Below are positions 24,024 to 31,113 of a stretch of DNA of 31,469 nucleotides, piece after piece. Each line of letters begins with the position of its first letter. Position 1 is the first letter of the stretch. Origin of the DNA: a virus; IMG/VR virus record IMGVR_UViG_3300006033_000424, positions 1-31,469 of that record, one strand, 5' to 3'. The translations under genes and the position numbers were made by a program. The notes below the pieces were generated by a model. The model worked only from the letters and a program-made list of their open reading frames with translations, was not told the DNA's origin and did no database searches.

Positions 24024-24249
24024 AGATCAGCTTCCCATGCTCGATCTGGACTTCGAGCCAATTGTCGATGGTCCAGGCCGAGGTCGGCTCGCCTTGCTCG
24101 AAGACCTGGTGCGTGTACGGATGGACCATACGGCCAAACACAGCCGACAGCTTCTTCGGTTCGGCGGGCTTGGTTTCCACAGGAGGGGGAGGAGCCTTGG
24201 GCGGGGTTTGAGTGGAGGGTTTCTGTTGGATGTTCTTGATTTCGCTCAT
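24013..24249 (-). CDS. Small Pro-rich head-region protein
   Basis: A 78-residue protein with a Pro/Lys-rich N-terminal half (QTPPKAPPPPVETKPAEPKK) and a short folded C-terminal part (MVHPYTHQVFEQGEPTSAWT and then IDNWLEVQIEHGKL). It might be an FI-like packaging accessory or a minor head protein. No family is recognised. The ATG follows AGAGG, and the gene is the first after the capsid terminator and candidate promoter. Confidence 0.75.
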   Translation of the reverse strand: MSEIKNIQQKPSTQTPPKAPPPPVETKPAEPKKLSAVFGRMVHPYTHQVFEQGEPTSAWTIDNWLEVQIEHGKLIYVE

Positions 24250-24276
24250 GGTGCACCTCTGGTTGACTATCAGGAT

Positions 24277-24305
24277 ATTTTATGCGACCTACGGGAGAAG
24301 GTCGA
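24277..24305 (-). promoter_or_regulatory. Candidate promoter just after the capsid terminator
   Basis: On the minus strand, TCGACC (24305-24300, four of six -35 bases) and TAAAAT (24282-24277, five of six -10 bases) are 17 bases apart. It begins one base beyond the T-tract of the capsid terminator, and transcription would start about 20 bases before the ATG of the Pro-rich gene. It is moderate in strength, so the call is tentative. Confidence 0.4.
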
Positions 24306-24306
24306 G

Positions 24307-24333
24307 AAAAAAGGGCCGCTTGCGCGGCCCTTT
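24307..24333 (-). terminator. Rho-independent terminator after the major capsid gene
   Basis: On the minus strand, arms AAAGGGCCGC and GCGGCCCTTT (10 bp each, at 24333-24324 and 24319-24310) enclose a GCAA tetraloop, and six T residues follow (24312-24307). It lies 15 bases after the capsid stop. A GNRA-type loop makes this a very stable hairpin. Confidence 0.92.
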
Positions 24334-24347
24334 CTGCACAACCAGTC

Positions 24348-25538
24348 TTACGACGTGGTCAGGGTCATACCCACCGTGGCGTCATCGAACAGGCGATGCA
24401 CTTCGCTGCCATAGTCGAAGCGCATTGCCGTTGCGCGGCGCATGACGTATGCCTCGATGGCGTTGTACGAGATCGTCAGCGACTGGACCCGACGCAGCGA
24501 GTAACGCTTGTCCAGGGCCATGATCGTGTTCGCCGCCCAGGCGGTGCCTTCCGGAACCAGGAACAGCTTGACGTTGGTACCCGGCCAAGTCGGGTTCATG
24601 ACTTCGAACAGGTTGTCGATACGGCGGCTGTTCGGGTCATCGTTGGTGATGATCGGCTTGCCTGTGCGGTTCTCGATGGTCAGCGCGGTGTCGATGTCGG
24701 TGACAATGTGCGAGGTGGTACGGCGCACAGAGCCTTCCGACAGGAACTTCACCCAGGCCTTCTGAGTCAGGGCGCCAGCGGTGGTGATCGCGGTATCGTA
24801 CTGGTTGGCACGCTTGACCAGACCCAGGGACGACAGCGAGGCGTCACCGGTATCCACGTCGCCGTTCCACACGGCCAACAGATCACCAATAGCCTTCTCG
24901 TTGCGCTCGATGGCTGCTTGACGGGAGATGGTCAGGGCCACGAAGTCGAGGGGGGTGTTGTTCAGCGCCTGGTCCGAGACTTCCATACCGATGGAGACGC
25001 CAGACAGACGGCGGCTCGTGTCGGACACGGTGATCTGGATCATGCTGACCGGCATCGCCAGCTGTGCCACACGCTGACCACGGGCCTTCTCAGCGTTATC
25101 GTAGTTCAGCACAGGCCATTCGTACTTGTCACCGTTGATGGTCACGTCCTGGCCGATCATGTCATTCAGGGCGTTCTGGGTGGTCATCATGTCCTCGGCC
25201 AGCTTGTCCTCGACAGCAGCCAGAACGACGGCCGGATAGAGGATACGGGAGGCGGGCACAGCGTCACGGGTGTTGACGTTGGCGTCACGGCTCGGGCGGC
25301 CTTCCAGCACGTCGGCAAGGGTGCTCGGGCGGATGCCAAGCTGTTTGTTACCCTTGACGAAGATGCCCTCGGATGCACACAGTTGTTCGAAGGTCGAACC
25401 GAAGCGCGAAGCGTCGGTCGGGAACATCGTGTTGATGCCTGCCTGGAAGGTCATACCGGCTTCTGCGAACTGCCGGTACAGGCCGACATTCAGGTCCACT
25501 TGTTGGGTCTGACCGTTATGGTCGATAAAAGCTGCCAT
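24348..25538 (-). CDS. Major capsid protein
   Basis: A 396-residue head shell protein. It lies after the decoration protein gene in lambda-like order, has the composition of a capsid subunit, and contains AAFIDHNGQTQQVDLN at the start, WPGTNVKLFLVPEGTAW in the last third and a closing RRATAMRFDYGSEVHRLF. I chose the ATG at 25538, which has AAGGAG just upstream and starts 11 bases past the previous stop. The longer upstream frame runs over the decoration gene. A strong terminator follows. Confidence 0.88.
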   Translation of the reverse strand: MAAFIDHNGQTQQVDLNVGLYRQFAEAGMTFQAGINTMFPTDASRFGSTFEQLCASEGIFVKGNKQLGIRPSTLADVLEGRPSRDANVNTRDAVPASRILYPAVVLAAVEDKLAEDMMTTQNALNDMIGQDVTINGDKYEWPVLNYDNAEKARGQRVAQLAMPVSMIQITVSDTSRRLSGVSIGMEVSDQALNNTPLDFVALTISRQAAIERNEKAIGDLLAVWNGDVDTGDASLSSLGLVKRANQYDTAITTAGALTQKAWVKFLSEGSVRRTTSHIVTDIDTALTIENRTGKPIITNDDPNSRRIDNLFEVMNPTWPGTNVKLFLVPEGTAWAANTIMALDKRYSLRRVQSLTISYNAIEAYVMRRATAMRFDYGSEVHRLFDDATVGMTLTTS

Positions 25539-25549
25539 GTTGCTTCTCC

Positions 25550-26023
25550 TTAGATGCGTTCGATGACGCCAGTTGTACCAACCGCGCCGGTCCCCACAGC
25601 ACCGAGGGAAACCACACGCCACTTTTGCACCACGTTTGCTGCTGTGGTCGCCTTGCAAACCTTGGGGGCACCAGTCAGTGCAGTACCCTTGGCCACCGGA
25701 GTACCAGCCACGACGATGTCGCCTACAGCGATCACGCCCGTGCCCGGGGTTCCTTGCAGACCGTCGAAGGTGACTTCGAACTTGCCGTTACGGAAGACGC
25801 CACCGATGGTGAAGCCATCAGTGGTACCCACTTCGACCGAAGACACGAAACCTTCGATGTCGTTGCCGACAGCACAAAGGTCGTAGCGAGATTCAGCGAC
25901 AAGTCGAACCGGCTTGCCTTTCTCAGCGTCGGTCCAGTTGTTTGCAGCGCCGGAACCTGCGCCGAGGCGGACGGTGTCAACGTCGCTGCTCAGAATGGTC
26001 GGCTTGATGTGAAACTTGGCCAT
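25550..26023 (-). CDS. Head decoration protein (lambda D-like position)
   Basis: A 157-residue beta- and Gly/Ala/Val-rich protein (MAKFHIKPTILSSDVDTVRL at the N-terminus). It lies between the scaffold/protease and the major capsid genes, the place of lambda D, and its repeated VxVGD-type strands fit a capsid cementing protein. It is longer than lambda gpD (110 residues). The ATG has AGGAGC upstream and begins 18 bases past the protease stop. Confidence 0.75.
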   Translation of the reverse strand: MAKFHIKPTILSSDVDTVRLGAGSGAANNWTDAEKGKPVRLVAESRYDLCAVGNDIEGFVSSVEVGTTDGFTIGGVFRNGKFEVTFDGLQGTPGTGVIAVGDIVVAGTPVAKGTALTGAPKVCKATTAANVVQKWRVVSLGAVGTGAVGTTGVIERI

Positions 26024-26041
26024 TTTCGTTGCTCCTGATGG

Positions 26042-26578
26042 TTAGCGAACCGCAGCGACGCGGTCACGGTAGAACGGATCAATATCCGACTTCTTCTCGG
26101 ACGTCTGGGCGGCATCAACTGCGGCCACACCACCGACCGGGAACTGCTTGGCGAAGTTGTCCTTCGTGGCGAGATAGTCAGCCACCACCTGAGCCGGAGA
26201 GGCAGAAGCCATATCCAGGGCCGAGGCCTTGAGGGCAATACGCATGTTGTTGGTCGCAGCCACCGCAATGTCCTTCAGAGGACCGACGACAGCCAGCAAC
26301 TCGTTGTGCTTGTCTTCCAGCTTGGAGTGCGCCAGACGAGCGTTGAACAGGTCTTCCTGGACTGCCTTCAGCTGTTCAGCCAGAAGTTTGGTAGTTGCAC
26401 CAGTATTGGCATCTTCCTTTGCCGCTTCCTGTTGGCCGGTAGCTTGGGTCTTCTCGGTCTGAGCGTCTGCCGAAACCTCGGGTTCTCCCGTCTTTTCAGC
26501 TTGAGCGCCCGCTTCCAGGTTTGCCCCTGCGGCCAAAGCAGCGATGTCCTGCTCGGTAAGGGTGGTCTTTCCTGCCAT
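26042..26578 (-). CDS. Nested scaffold protein from an internal start (Nu3-like)
   Basis: Inside the protease gene, an in-frame ATG at 26578 (codon 304, MAGKTTLTEQDIAALAAGAN) has AAGGAG eight bases upstream (26592-26587). Translation from it would give a separate 178-residue scaffold equal to the protease C-terminus. This is the lambda C/Nu3 arrangement. A second ATG, six bases upstream of this one, is in another frame. Confidence 0.7.
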   Translation of the reverse strand: MAGKTTLTEQDIAALAAGANLEAGAQAEKTGEPEVSADAQTEKTQATGQQEAAKEDANTGATTKLLAEQLKAVQEDLFNARLAHSKLEDKHNELLAVVGPLKDIAVAATNNMRIALKASALDMASASPAQVVADYLATKDNFAKQFPVGGVAAVDAAQTSEKKSDIDPFYRDRVAAVR

Positions 26579-27487
26579 CTCGGCATCTCCTTGATTGTTC
26601 ACATGCGAGTTCTCGACCCGCTTACCCGAATCGTACATAAAATTTTTTGATGGAGCAATAAGTTTTGCTTCTATGTCGGAGAGAACCTCATCAATCGACT
26701 TGATCCCATCGACAAGTCCTGCGTCCGCTGCCGCTTGACCGAAGAATTCACGCCCTTGAGCCATCACAGAGTCTGTAAACTCGTAGCTCTTGCCGCGCAT
26801 CTCAGCGACATGGTCGACAAAAATCTTGTAGGCAGCATCGACCCCAGCTTGAATCTGGGCTTTACCTTCTTCTGACAACTTCTCTACACCGTTCGCCAAG
26901 GCTTTGTACTTGCCAGCACGCACGACGGTCACCCCGATCCCGTACTCCTTGTACATCTCGGAACGCTCCATGTGAGTGGCGATCACACCAATGGAACCCA
27001 CACCGGCTGCCTTGCTTGCATAGACCTCGCCAGCCGCCGAACCCAACCAGTAAGCAGCGGAGTACATCGCCCCATCGGTGAAGGCGGTAACCGGCTTGAC
27101 TTTGTCGTGAACCATCCGGATCAGCTTGCCCGTATCAGAGACGCCTGACACCTGTCCACCGCCAGACTCAACATTCAAAAAGATGTGCTTCACGTCGGGG
27201 TTGGTTGCAGCGTAGACCATTGCCTCACGGATCTCGGGGTAGCCCGTCAGGCCGAAGTATTCGTTCCAGTCCTCATCATCGTTGTTGACCAACGGACCTG
27301 CGATGGTGATATGCGCAACGCCCTCATGGACCTCGACCAGACGTGGAACGCTCTCATCCGATTTGGCGGCTGGCAGAACAACCTGGCCAGACGCAAGCAT
27401 TTTGGTTTGGGCTTCAATCACGCCCAACATGGTGTGGAGGCTGGCTTCCGTCCCCATCCACAATTTGTCTTCAAAGCTCAGAAACAT
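26042..27487 (-). CDS. S49-family head maturation protease with C-terminal scaffold region (lambda C-like)
   Basis: A 481-residue protein. Residues 55-290 form an S49/SppA-like peptidase, with probable nucleophile S143 in AMYSAAYWLGS, an AAGVGSIGVIATHME block at about 160-174 and probable base K195 in RAGKYKALAN. This is the fold of lambda gpC. Residues 304-481 are Ala/Glu/Gln-rich, with a coiled-coil (KLLAEQLKAVQEDLFNARLAH), and look like a scaffold that can also be made alone from an internal start. GGAAAGGAG just upstream of the ATG supports the start. It would mature the head and then cleave itself and the scaffold. Confidence 0.92.
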   Translation of the reverse strand: MFLSFEDKLWMGTEASLHTMLGVIEAQTKMLASGQVVLPAAKSDESVPRLVEVHEGVAHITIAGPLVNNDDEDWNEYFGLTGYPEIREAMVYAATNPDVKHIFLNVESGGGQVSGVSDTGKLIRMVHDKVKPVTAFTDGAMYSAAYWLGSAAGEVYASKAAGVGSIGVIATHMERSEMYKEYGIGVTVVRAGKYKALANGVEKLSEEGKAQIQAGVDAAYKIFVDHVAEMRGKSYEFTDSVMAQGREFFGQAAADAGLVDGIKSIDEVLSDIEAKLIAPSKNFMYDSGKRVENSHVNNQGDAEMAGKTTLTEQDIAALAAGANLEAGAQAEKTGEPEVSADAQTEKTQATGQQEAAKEDANTGATTKLLAEQLKAVQEDLFNARLAHSKLEDKHNELLAVVGPLKDIAVAATNNMRIALKASALDMASASPAQVVADYLATKDNFAKQFPVGGVAAVDAAQTSEKKSDIDPFYRDRVAAVR

Positions 27488-27490
27488 GGT

Positions 27491-27664
27491 TCACTCCTTT
27501 CCTTTCAGTATCTTTTCCGCAAACGGGAGCGGAGGTCCCTTGTACTCAAAACGAAGAAGCCAGTCCGCAATTGCTGCTTCAGGTGTTTGACCTACTCCAA
27601 CAGCCCTGTCGCACCTGCATTCCCACCCCTCATCTGTTCTCGCCAACTTCCCTGTCACCTCCAT
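27491..27664 (-). CDS. Small unknown protein between Rz and the head protease
   Basis: A 57-residue protein (MEVTGKLARTDEGWECRCDR at the start, then a TPEAAIADWLLRFEYKG segment). AGGAG lies seven bases before the ATG, and the ATG is two bases past the Rz stop. Its stop is three bases before the protease ATG, so it fits its gap exactly. It overlaps the last 35 bases of Rz1 in a different frame. Two cysteines (CRC) and a conserved-looking helical C-terminal half are visible. No family is recognised. Confidence 0.7.
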   Translation of the reverse strand: MEVTGKLARTDEGWECRCDRAVGVGQTPEAAIADWLLRFEYKGPPLPFAEKILKGKE

Positions 27665-27896
27665 TGTCAAACTCCTGGAGCCGAGTTCTGCAATCCTCCT
27701 GGAGGGCTTTGCAGCTGTAGCCCCAACCCAGCAGATCCTTGACGTAGTCCTTCGCCGGATTGCGAGGGGGCGGGGCCTCGTCGCAGCTCTGCCGGCATTC
27801 GGTTGGTGTCACCCATGTAGGCGCGACGTAGGCTCTCGATGTTGAGCAACTCGTCGTCAGAAAACACAGCGGAAGTAGTAGTAGCATCCAACGCAC
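27630..27896 (-). CDS. Rz1: Rz1-like outer-membrane spanin lipoprotein
   Basis: An 88-residue protein with a signal peptide (MRWMLLLLPLCFLTTSCS) and a lipobox-like TTSC with the lipidated cysteine at C17, followed by a Pro-containing stretch (EAPPPRNPAKDY). It starts inside the Rz gene in another frame and runs 37 bases past the Rz stop. Nested Rz/Rz1 genes with a lipoprotein are typical of phages of Gram-negative bacteria: Rz1 in the outer membrane joins Rz across the periplasm to fuse the membranes at lysis. Confidence 0.88.
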   Translation of the reverse strand: MRWMLLLLPLCFLTTSCSTSRAYVAPTWVTPTECRQSCDEAPPPRNPAKDYVKDLLGWGYSCKALQEDCRTRLQEFDNGGDREVGENR

Positions 27897-28137
27897 GTTC
27901 TCGCTCCTTCACTTCAGATAGCCGCTGTTGTCTTTGCTTTCTGAGAACTGCCAGGGCTCGGTTCGCAGCTTCAAGTCGTTTACGTGCATCCTCAGAATAC
28001 TGGTCCGTAGCCGTGATGTAGGCTCCTTGCCATAAAGCCCTCTCTTTAGCTCCTCCATACGAATAACCCAGGTATCCAAGTAGCCCGTGAGTAGCTGCCA
28101 GTACGCCGATACCGGCGACGATTGCGTAAATTCGCAT
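27667..28137 (-). CDS. Rz: Rz-like inner-membrane spanin
   Basis: A 156-residue protein. An N-terminal membrane segment (IYAIVAGIGVLAATHGLLGY) is followed by a charged coiled-coil region (DARKRLEAANRALAVLRKQ) that would cross the periplasm, and a tail rich in Gly, Pro and Gln. It carries the nested Rz1 gene. It starts immediately after the endolysin stop. The RIYAIV start at 28137 is preferred because the upstream extension lies in the endolysin gene. Confidence 0.88.
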   Translation of the reverse strand: MRIYAIVAGIGVLAATHGLLGYLGYSYGGAKERALWQGAYITATDQYSEDARKRLEAANRALAVLRKQRQQRLSEVKERERALDATTTSAVFSDDELLNIESLRRAYMGDTNRMPAELRRGPAPSQSGEGLRQGSAGLGLQLQSPPGGLQNSAPGV

Positions 28138-28138
28138 T

Positions 28139-28855
28139 TCATGCCCACCCTTCCTTCCGTTGTTTGTACCGCTGGTAGATAACGACCCCACCCACCACAA
28201 GTCCGATGACCCCGAAAACCAGAAGGGGGTCGACGCTCAGGTTTTGAGCCAACTCCTTCAGGTCAGAAGACACAGAGGCCAACAGGGCTACACCTCCGGT
28301 AGCGGCCGTAGTTACCCCGCTTTGGGCAATCGGGGAGGAGGTCAGCTTGCTCTCAGGATCTACCTTCTGGGCAAGTGTAGGGGCCTCATCTGTGTAGGCG
28401 GGCTTCAGGTACAGCGCAGCCTCACGAGCCCTCCGAAGGACCAAACCATTCACAACCTTGCCGCCTGCTTTGTTCCACAACCCGAAAGCCCTGGACGCAG
28501 AAATCTTATCGCCAGCGTTGTGGTTCTTCAGTACGGAGCTTCGTCGGAAGCCTCCGATACCAATGTTGTAAGCAAGGCTTGTCATGGCTGCCAGTTCGTT
28601 GTCGTTCGGGGGGACCTTACAGGCGTGTCGCACTGAGCCCGAGAACTCCTCCAAACGAGCGCACAACCGCTGGTCGGCCTTGGCTTGACTCCATACCATA
28701 CCTTCGGTGACCCCTTCGGTCTCACCCCAGCCAATGGTCCAGACGCCTACGATGTCCTGGTAAGCGGTCAGCTTGCAGCCCTCTGACTCGGCGATCTCAA
28801 CGACCCCCTCCCAACTGATTGGCCAGGGTAGGTTCCTCTGTGGCAACTTCTTCAT
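28139..28855 (-). CDS. GH24 endolysin with a C-terminal membrane segment
   Basis: A 238-residue T4-lysozyme-type (GH24) endolysin that would cut the glycan strands of peptidoglycan. The catalytic E-x8-D-x5-T triad is E25, D34 and T40 (SEGCKLTAYQDIVGVWTIGW). The lysozyme domain runs to about residue 150 (NGLVLRRAREAALYL). A linker follows, and residues 210-228 (PLLVFGVIGLVVGGVVIYQ) form a strong membrane segment with a basic end (RYKQRKEGWA). Typical GH24 endolysins are about 150-165 residues and end after the catalytic domain, or have an N-terminal SAR helix. This one has neither a signal peptide nor an N-terminal helix. AGGAG seven bases before the ATG fixes the start, inside the previous gene. 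Confidence 0.92.
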   Translation of the reverse strand: MKKLPQRNLPWPISWEGVVEIAESEGCKLTAYQDIVGVWTIGWGETEGVTEGMVWSQAKADQRLCARLEEFSGSVRHACKVPPNDNELAAMTSLAYNIGIGGFRRSSVLKNHNAGDKISASRAFGLWNKAGGKVVNGLVLRRAREAALYLKPAYTDEAPTLAQKVDPESKLTSSPIAQSGVTTAATGGVALLASVSSDLKELAQNLSVDPLLVFGVIGLVVGGVVIYQRYKQRKEGWA

Positions 28856-29147
28856 TGATGTACTCCTGTGCTTCCTCGTAGGTTGTGAACCGACGCACCT
28901 CTACAGGCTTCAACACCCACACGCGGTACGCCCCGTCAAACCAAAACAACATGTTCCGTCTGGTCCATAGAGTCGACTTGATCGGGATGTACTCCAACAC
29001 AGCGACTGACCGAAAACTTCGCTTCCTAGCTGTACCGGTATGTACGACCAGCCCCTTAAAGCTGAAGGACCTGCGGACCCAAAAGTAAGAGCGGAGCCTG
29101 GTCCTTAGCCAATCCAATACTGCGGTGACCAGGCAGTTGACCCTCAC
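28797..29147 (-). CDS. Hypothetical protein of the lysis cassette
   Basis: A 116-residue protein starting from GTG in a GTGA overlap with the upstream gene, basic and aromatic in its first half (LRSYFWVRRSFSFKG) and acidic at the end (YEEAQEYINEEVATEE). The last 59 bases overlap the endolysin start. It is probably cytoplasmic: there is no signal peptide or clear membrane helix. I recognise no family. The start could also lie upstream, but that would overlap the preceding gene more. Confidence 0.6.
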   Translation of the reverse strand: MRVNCLVTAVLDWLRTRLRSYFWVRRSFSFKGLVVHTGTARKRSFRSVAVLEYIPIKSTLWTRRNMLFWFDGAYRVWVLKPVEVRRFTTYEEAQEYINEEVATEEPTLANQLGGGR

Positions 29148-29500
29148 GGTGACCCCAGCTTTGCTTTGACGTAGTGCCAAATCATCGTCCCAAGGCCTAC
29201 CGCCCCAGCCCACACAAGTCCCGTCAAAGTTTTCTCCCGGATGCTGCGCCACAGTTGACGACGCTCCTGCATGAACTCGATCACCTCTTGGTGGTAGCGT
29301 CGGTGCTCCTCTGGGTCACCTCCAGGAAAGCCTGAACGAAGAAGCTCTTTCAGTTCATCGAACTGCTCCTTCATACGTTGTTCTTCTTTGTGAGCATGCT
29401 CGTCCAGTCGGATCTTGATCCGGTTGTCGATGTGCATTTCAAGCTCAGCCAAAGTCATCTGCGGCGTTCTGCGCCGCTCCTCTCCACACCAATCGCTCAT
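29144..29500 (-). CDS. Putative holin or lysis-associated membrane protein
   Basis: A 118-residue protein. A charged helical N-terminal part (EMHIDNRIKIRLDEHAHKEE, then QRMKEQFDELKELLRSG) is followed by one C-terminal hydrophobic segment (TLTGLVWAGAVGLGTMIWHY) with a short basic end. The place just before the endolysin and spanin genes suggests a holin. The arrangement of one late membrane helix with a long soluble N-terminus is not that of the classic lambda-type holin with two or three helices. It overlaps the portal stop as ATGA. Confidence 0.65.
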   Translation of the reverse strand: MSDWCGEERRRTPQMTLAELEMHIDNRIKIRLDEHAHKEEQRMKEQFDELKELLRSGFPGGDPEEHRRYHQEVIEFMQERRQLWRSIREKTLTGLVWAGAVGLGTMIWHYVKAKLGSP

Positions 29501-31032
29501 TTAGCACCTAGCCCCAAACTGACAACTTCTGCCTTCTTGTTTTGCCCTCGCCCTGTCGAGGGTGTATCCCCGTTCAGGTTCTGGTTCATGGTGGAACCAC
29601 CATTCGAAGGCTCCTGTGTGCCTGCACCACCTCCGGTAGACGTGTGCTTGAACATAGTCCCGGATAGAGGTTTGTAACCTGGAGGCGGAAGCTTTCCTGT
29701 CAGCTTCAGGCACGCTTCTTCATCCGTAATGAGGCCGAGGCTCAGCTGCTCCAGGATCATCATCTGTTGTGTTTGACGGAAGGCAGCAAGATCCGCCTCC
29801 GGCCGCAGGTCGATGTCTGCATATTCAAACTTCGCCACGACATCGAGACCGAACAGACGCAGCGCCACGGTGAAAATTTGGCTGTAGAACTGGTCAAGCT
29901 TCTGTTTAACCGCACCGGTCGCACTCTTCATGAAGAGCATGGTCTCTGCGCTGGCGATATTCGAGCTGCCGCTTTGGAAGCCGAGGATGGTGCCCATTGT
30001 CTTGGCCCCTGTGGAGAGCCTGGAGTTGCCGATGCTCTGGAGGACCTCATACTCAGCGGAGAGGCCAGCATTCGACGGATTCTCGACCTCGAACCCAAGG
30101 GAGTCGAAGTAGACCAGGGCGTCCTCTGGTGACAGTCCGTTCACCTTGTCCTCAATCTCAGTCACCAGGGCTGTCATCTCAGCAGCGGCTTTGTCCGGAT
30201 CTACTTGAGCCTCGGGTGTCAGGAACTTACGGAACTTGTCCTCGTTGATGATGACCTTTTGCCTCGGGTGCAAGACCTTCTTGATGATCCGATGGATGTC
30301 CTGCGCGAAGTCTTCCTTGAAGAGTACAGGCTTGATCGCCGACTCGAAGGGGCTGGAGGCATAGGCATCGAGCAGGTCCTGGTCAAGTGTCACCATGACA
30401 AAAGTAGGCAGATCCAAGTCGATCTCTTCGCTGCCGACCACCTGGATAGGTTTCAGACCTCTACCGTCCGGGCGAAACTTCACGGACGAGATACTGACGG
30501 GTTGGATGTTGGCGGGGAGGCGAGCTTTGTCCAGCACCAACTCCCCTGACATTGCGCCATACATCATCAGCTCTTTGGCCAGGGATTCACTCAGGGACTT
30601 CAAGTTCTGGGTGTTGCTGAACCCCTGCGTGTAATCTGGCAGCACGTCCATGCGGGTGATGATCTGCTGAAGCAGCCCGGTTGCAACCACATCGATGGTG
30701 CCATCAACGGCTGAGAGTGCAGTCGCCGTGTACTTTGTGGGGATACCGACTCGAAGGTAGGCCCACAGGGCTGCGCTCAGGTCCGGGCTGGCGTGGGCGT
30801 AGTCATGGATGATCGTCCGCGTGTCTGCCGCATTACGAAGAGACAGGAGATCAGAATTAGCAAGTCTTCGGTCATTCCTGAGAATGTCCTGCTTGGCGTC
30901 CGGCTTCGTGCTCTTGAAGAACGATGGAAAGGCCTTCGAGCCTTTCTGGGTCTTCGGGGGAGGGGCCGGGGGTAGCTGGGTCGCCGCCTCAACGCTCGGG
31001 CGACCCAGGAGAGAGCGGAGCTTTGTAAACAC
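29497..31032 (-). CDS. Portal protein
   Basis: A 511-residue portal protein, the dodecameric ring at the capsid vertex through which DNA is packaged and ejected. It has the lambda/HK97-like beginning with SPDLSAALWAYLRVG, a core with LMMYGAMSGELVLDKARLP and SVKFRPDGRG, a long central helical part, and late IASAETMLFMKSATGAVKQK and FYSQIFTVALRLFGLDVV segments. A low-complexity Gly/Asn-rich tail follows. The start is GTG at 31032, with no strong ribosome binding site visible, so it is less certain. Terminase genes should lie to the right, outside the window. Confidence 0.88.
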   Translation of the reverse strand: MFTKLRSLLGRPSVEAATQLPPAPPPKTQKGSKAFPSFFKSTKPDAKQDILRNDRRLANSDLLSLRNAADTRTIIHDYAHASPDLSAALWAYLRVGIPTKYTATALSAVDGTIDVVATGLLQQIITRMDVLPDYTQGFSNTQNLKSLSESLAKELMMYGAMSGELVLDKARLPANIQPVSISSVKFRPDGRGLKPIQVVGSEEIDLDLPTFVMVTLDQDLLDAYASSPFESAIKPVLFKEDFAQDIHRIIKKVLHPRQKVIINEDKFRKFLTPEAQVDPDKAAAEMTALVTEIEDKVNGLSPEDALVYFDSLGFEVENPSNAGLSAEYEVLQSIGNSRLSTGAKTMGTILGFQSGSSNIASAETMLFMKSATGAVKQKLDQFYSQIFTVALRLFGLDVVAKFEYADIDLRPEADLAAFRQTQQMMILEQLSLGLITDEEACLKLTGKLPPPGYKPLSGTMFKHTSTGGGAGTQEPSNGGSTMNQNLNGDTPSTGRGQNKKAEVVSLGLGAK

Positions 31033-31062
31033 GGGCGCACCATTCTGAGTTTGGTTTCTCGA

Positions 31063-31110
31063 ATGGTACCCGATAAGCTATGTTTATTCAAACATCAGTA
31101 AAACTTATCG
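31063..31110 (-). promoter_or_regulatory. Nested inverted repeat and weak promoter-like sequence before the portal gene
   Basis: CGATAAG at 31071-31077 pairs with CTTATCG at 31104-31110, and ATGTTT at 31080-31085 with AAACAT at 31090-31095. On the minus strand, TTGAAT (31091-31086) and TACCAT (31068-31063) are 17 bases apart and overlap this repeat, each matching four of six promoter bases. It might be an operator-controlled promoter for the portal and lysis genes. There is no T-run to make it a terminator. Confidence 0.35.
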
Positions 31111-31113
31111 ATG

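Noticed and set aside
24282-25553. Plus-strand frame of 423 residues opposite the capsid gene
   Set aside because: It is antisense to a clear capsid gene, is rich in His, Gly, Val and Arg as typical of GC-rich shadow frames, and has no family pattern.
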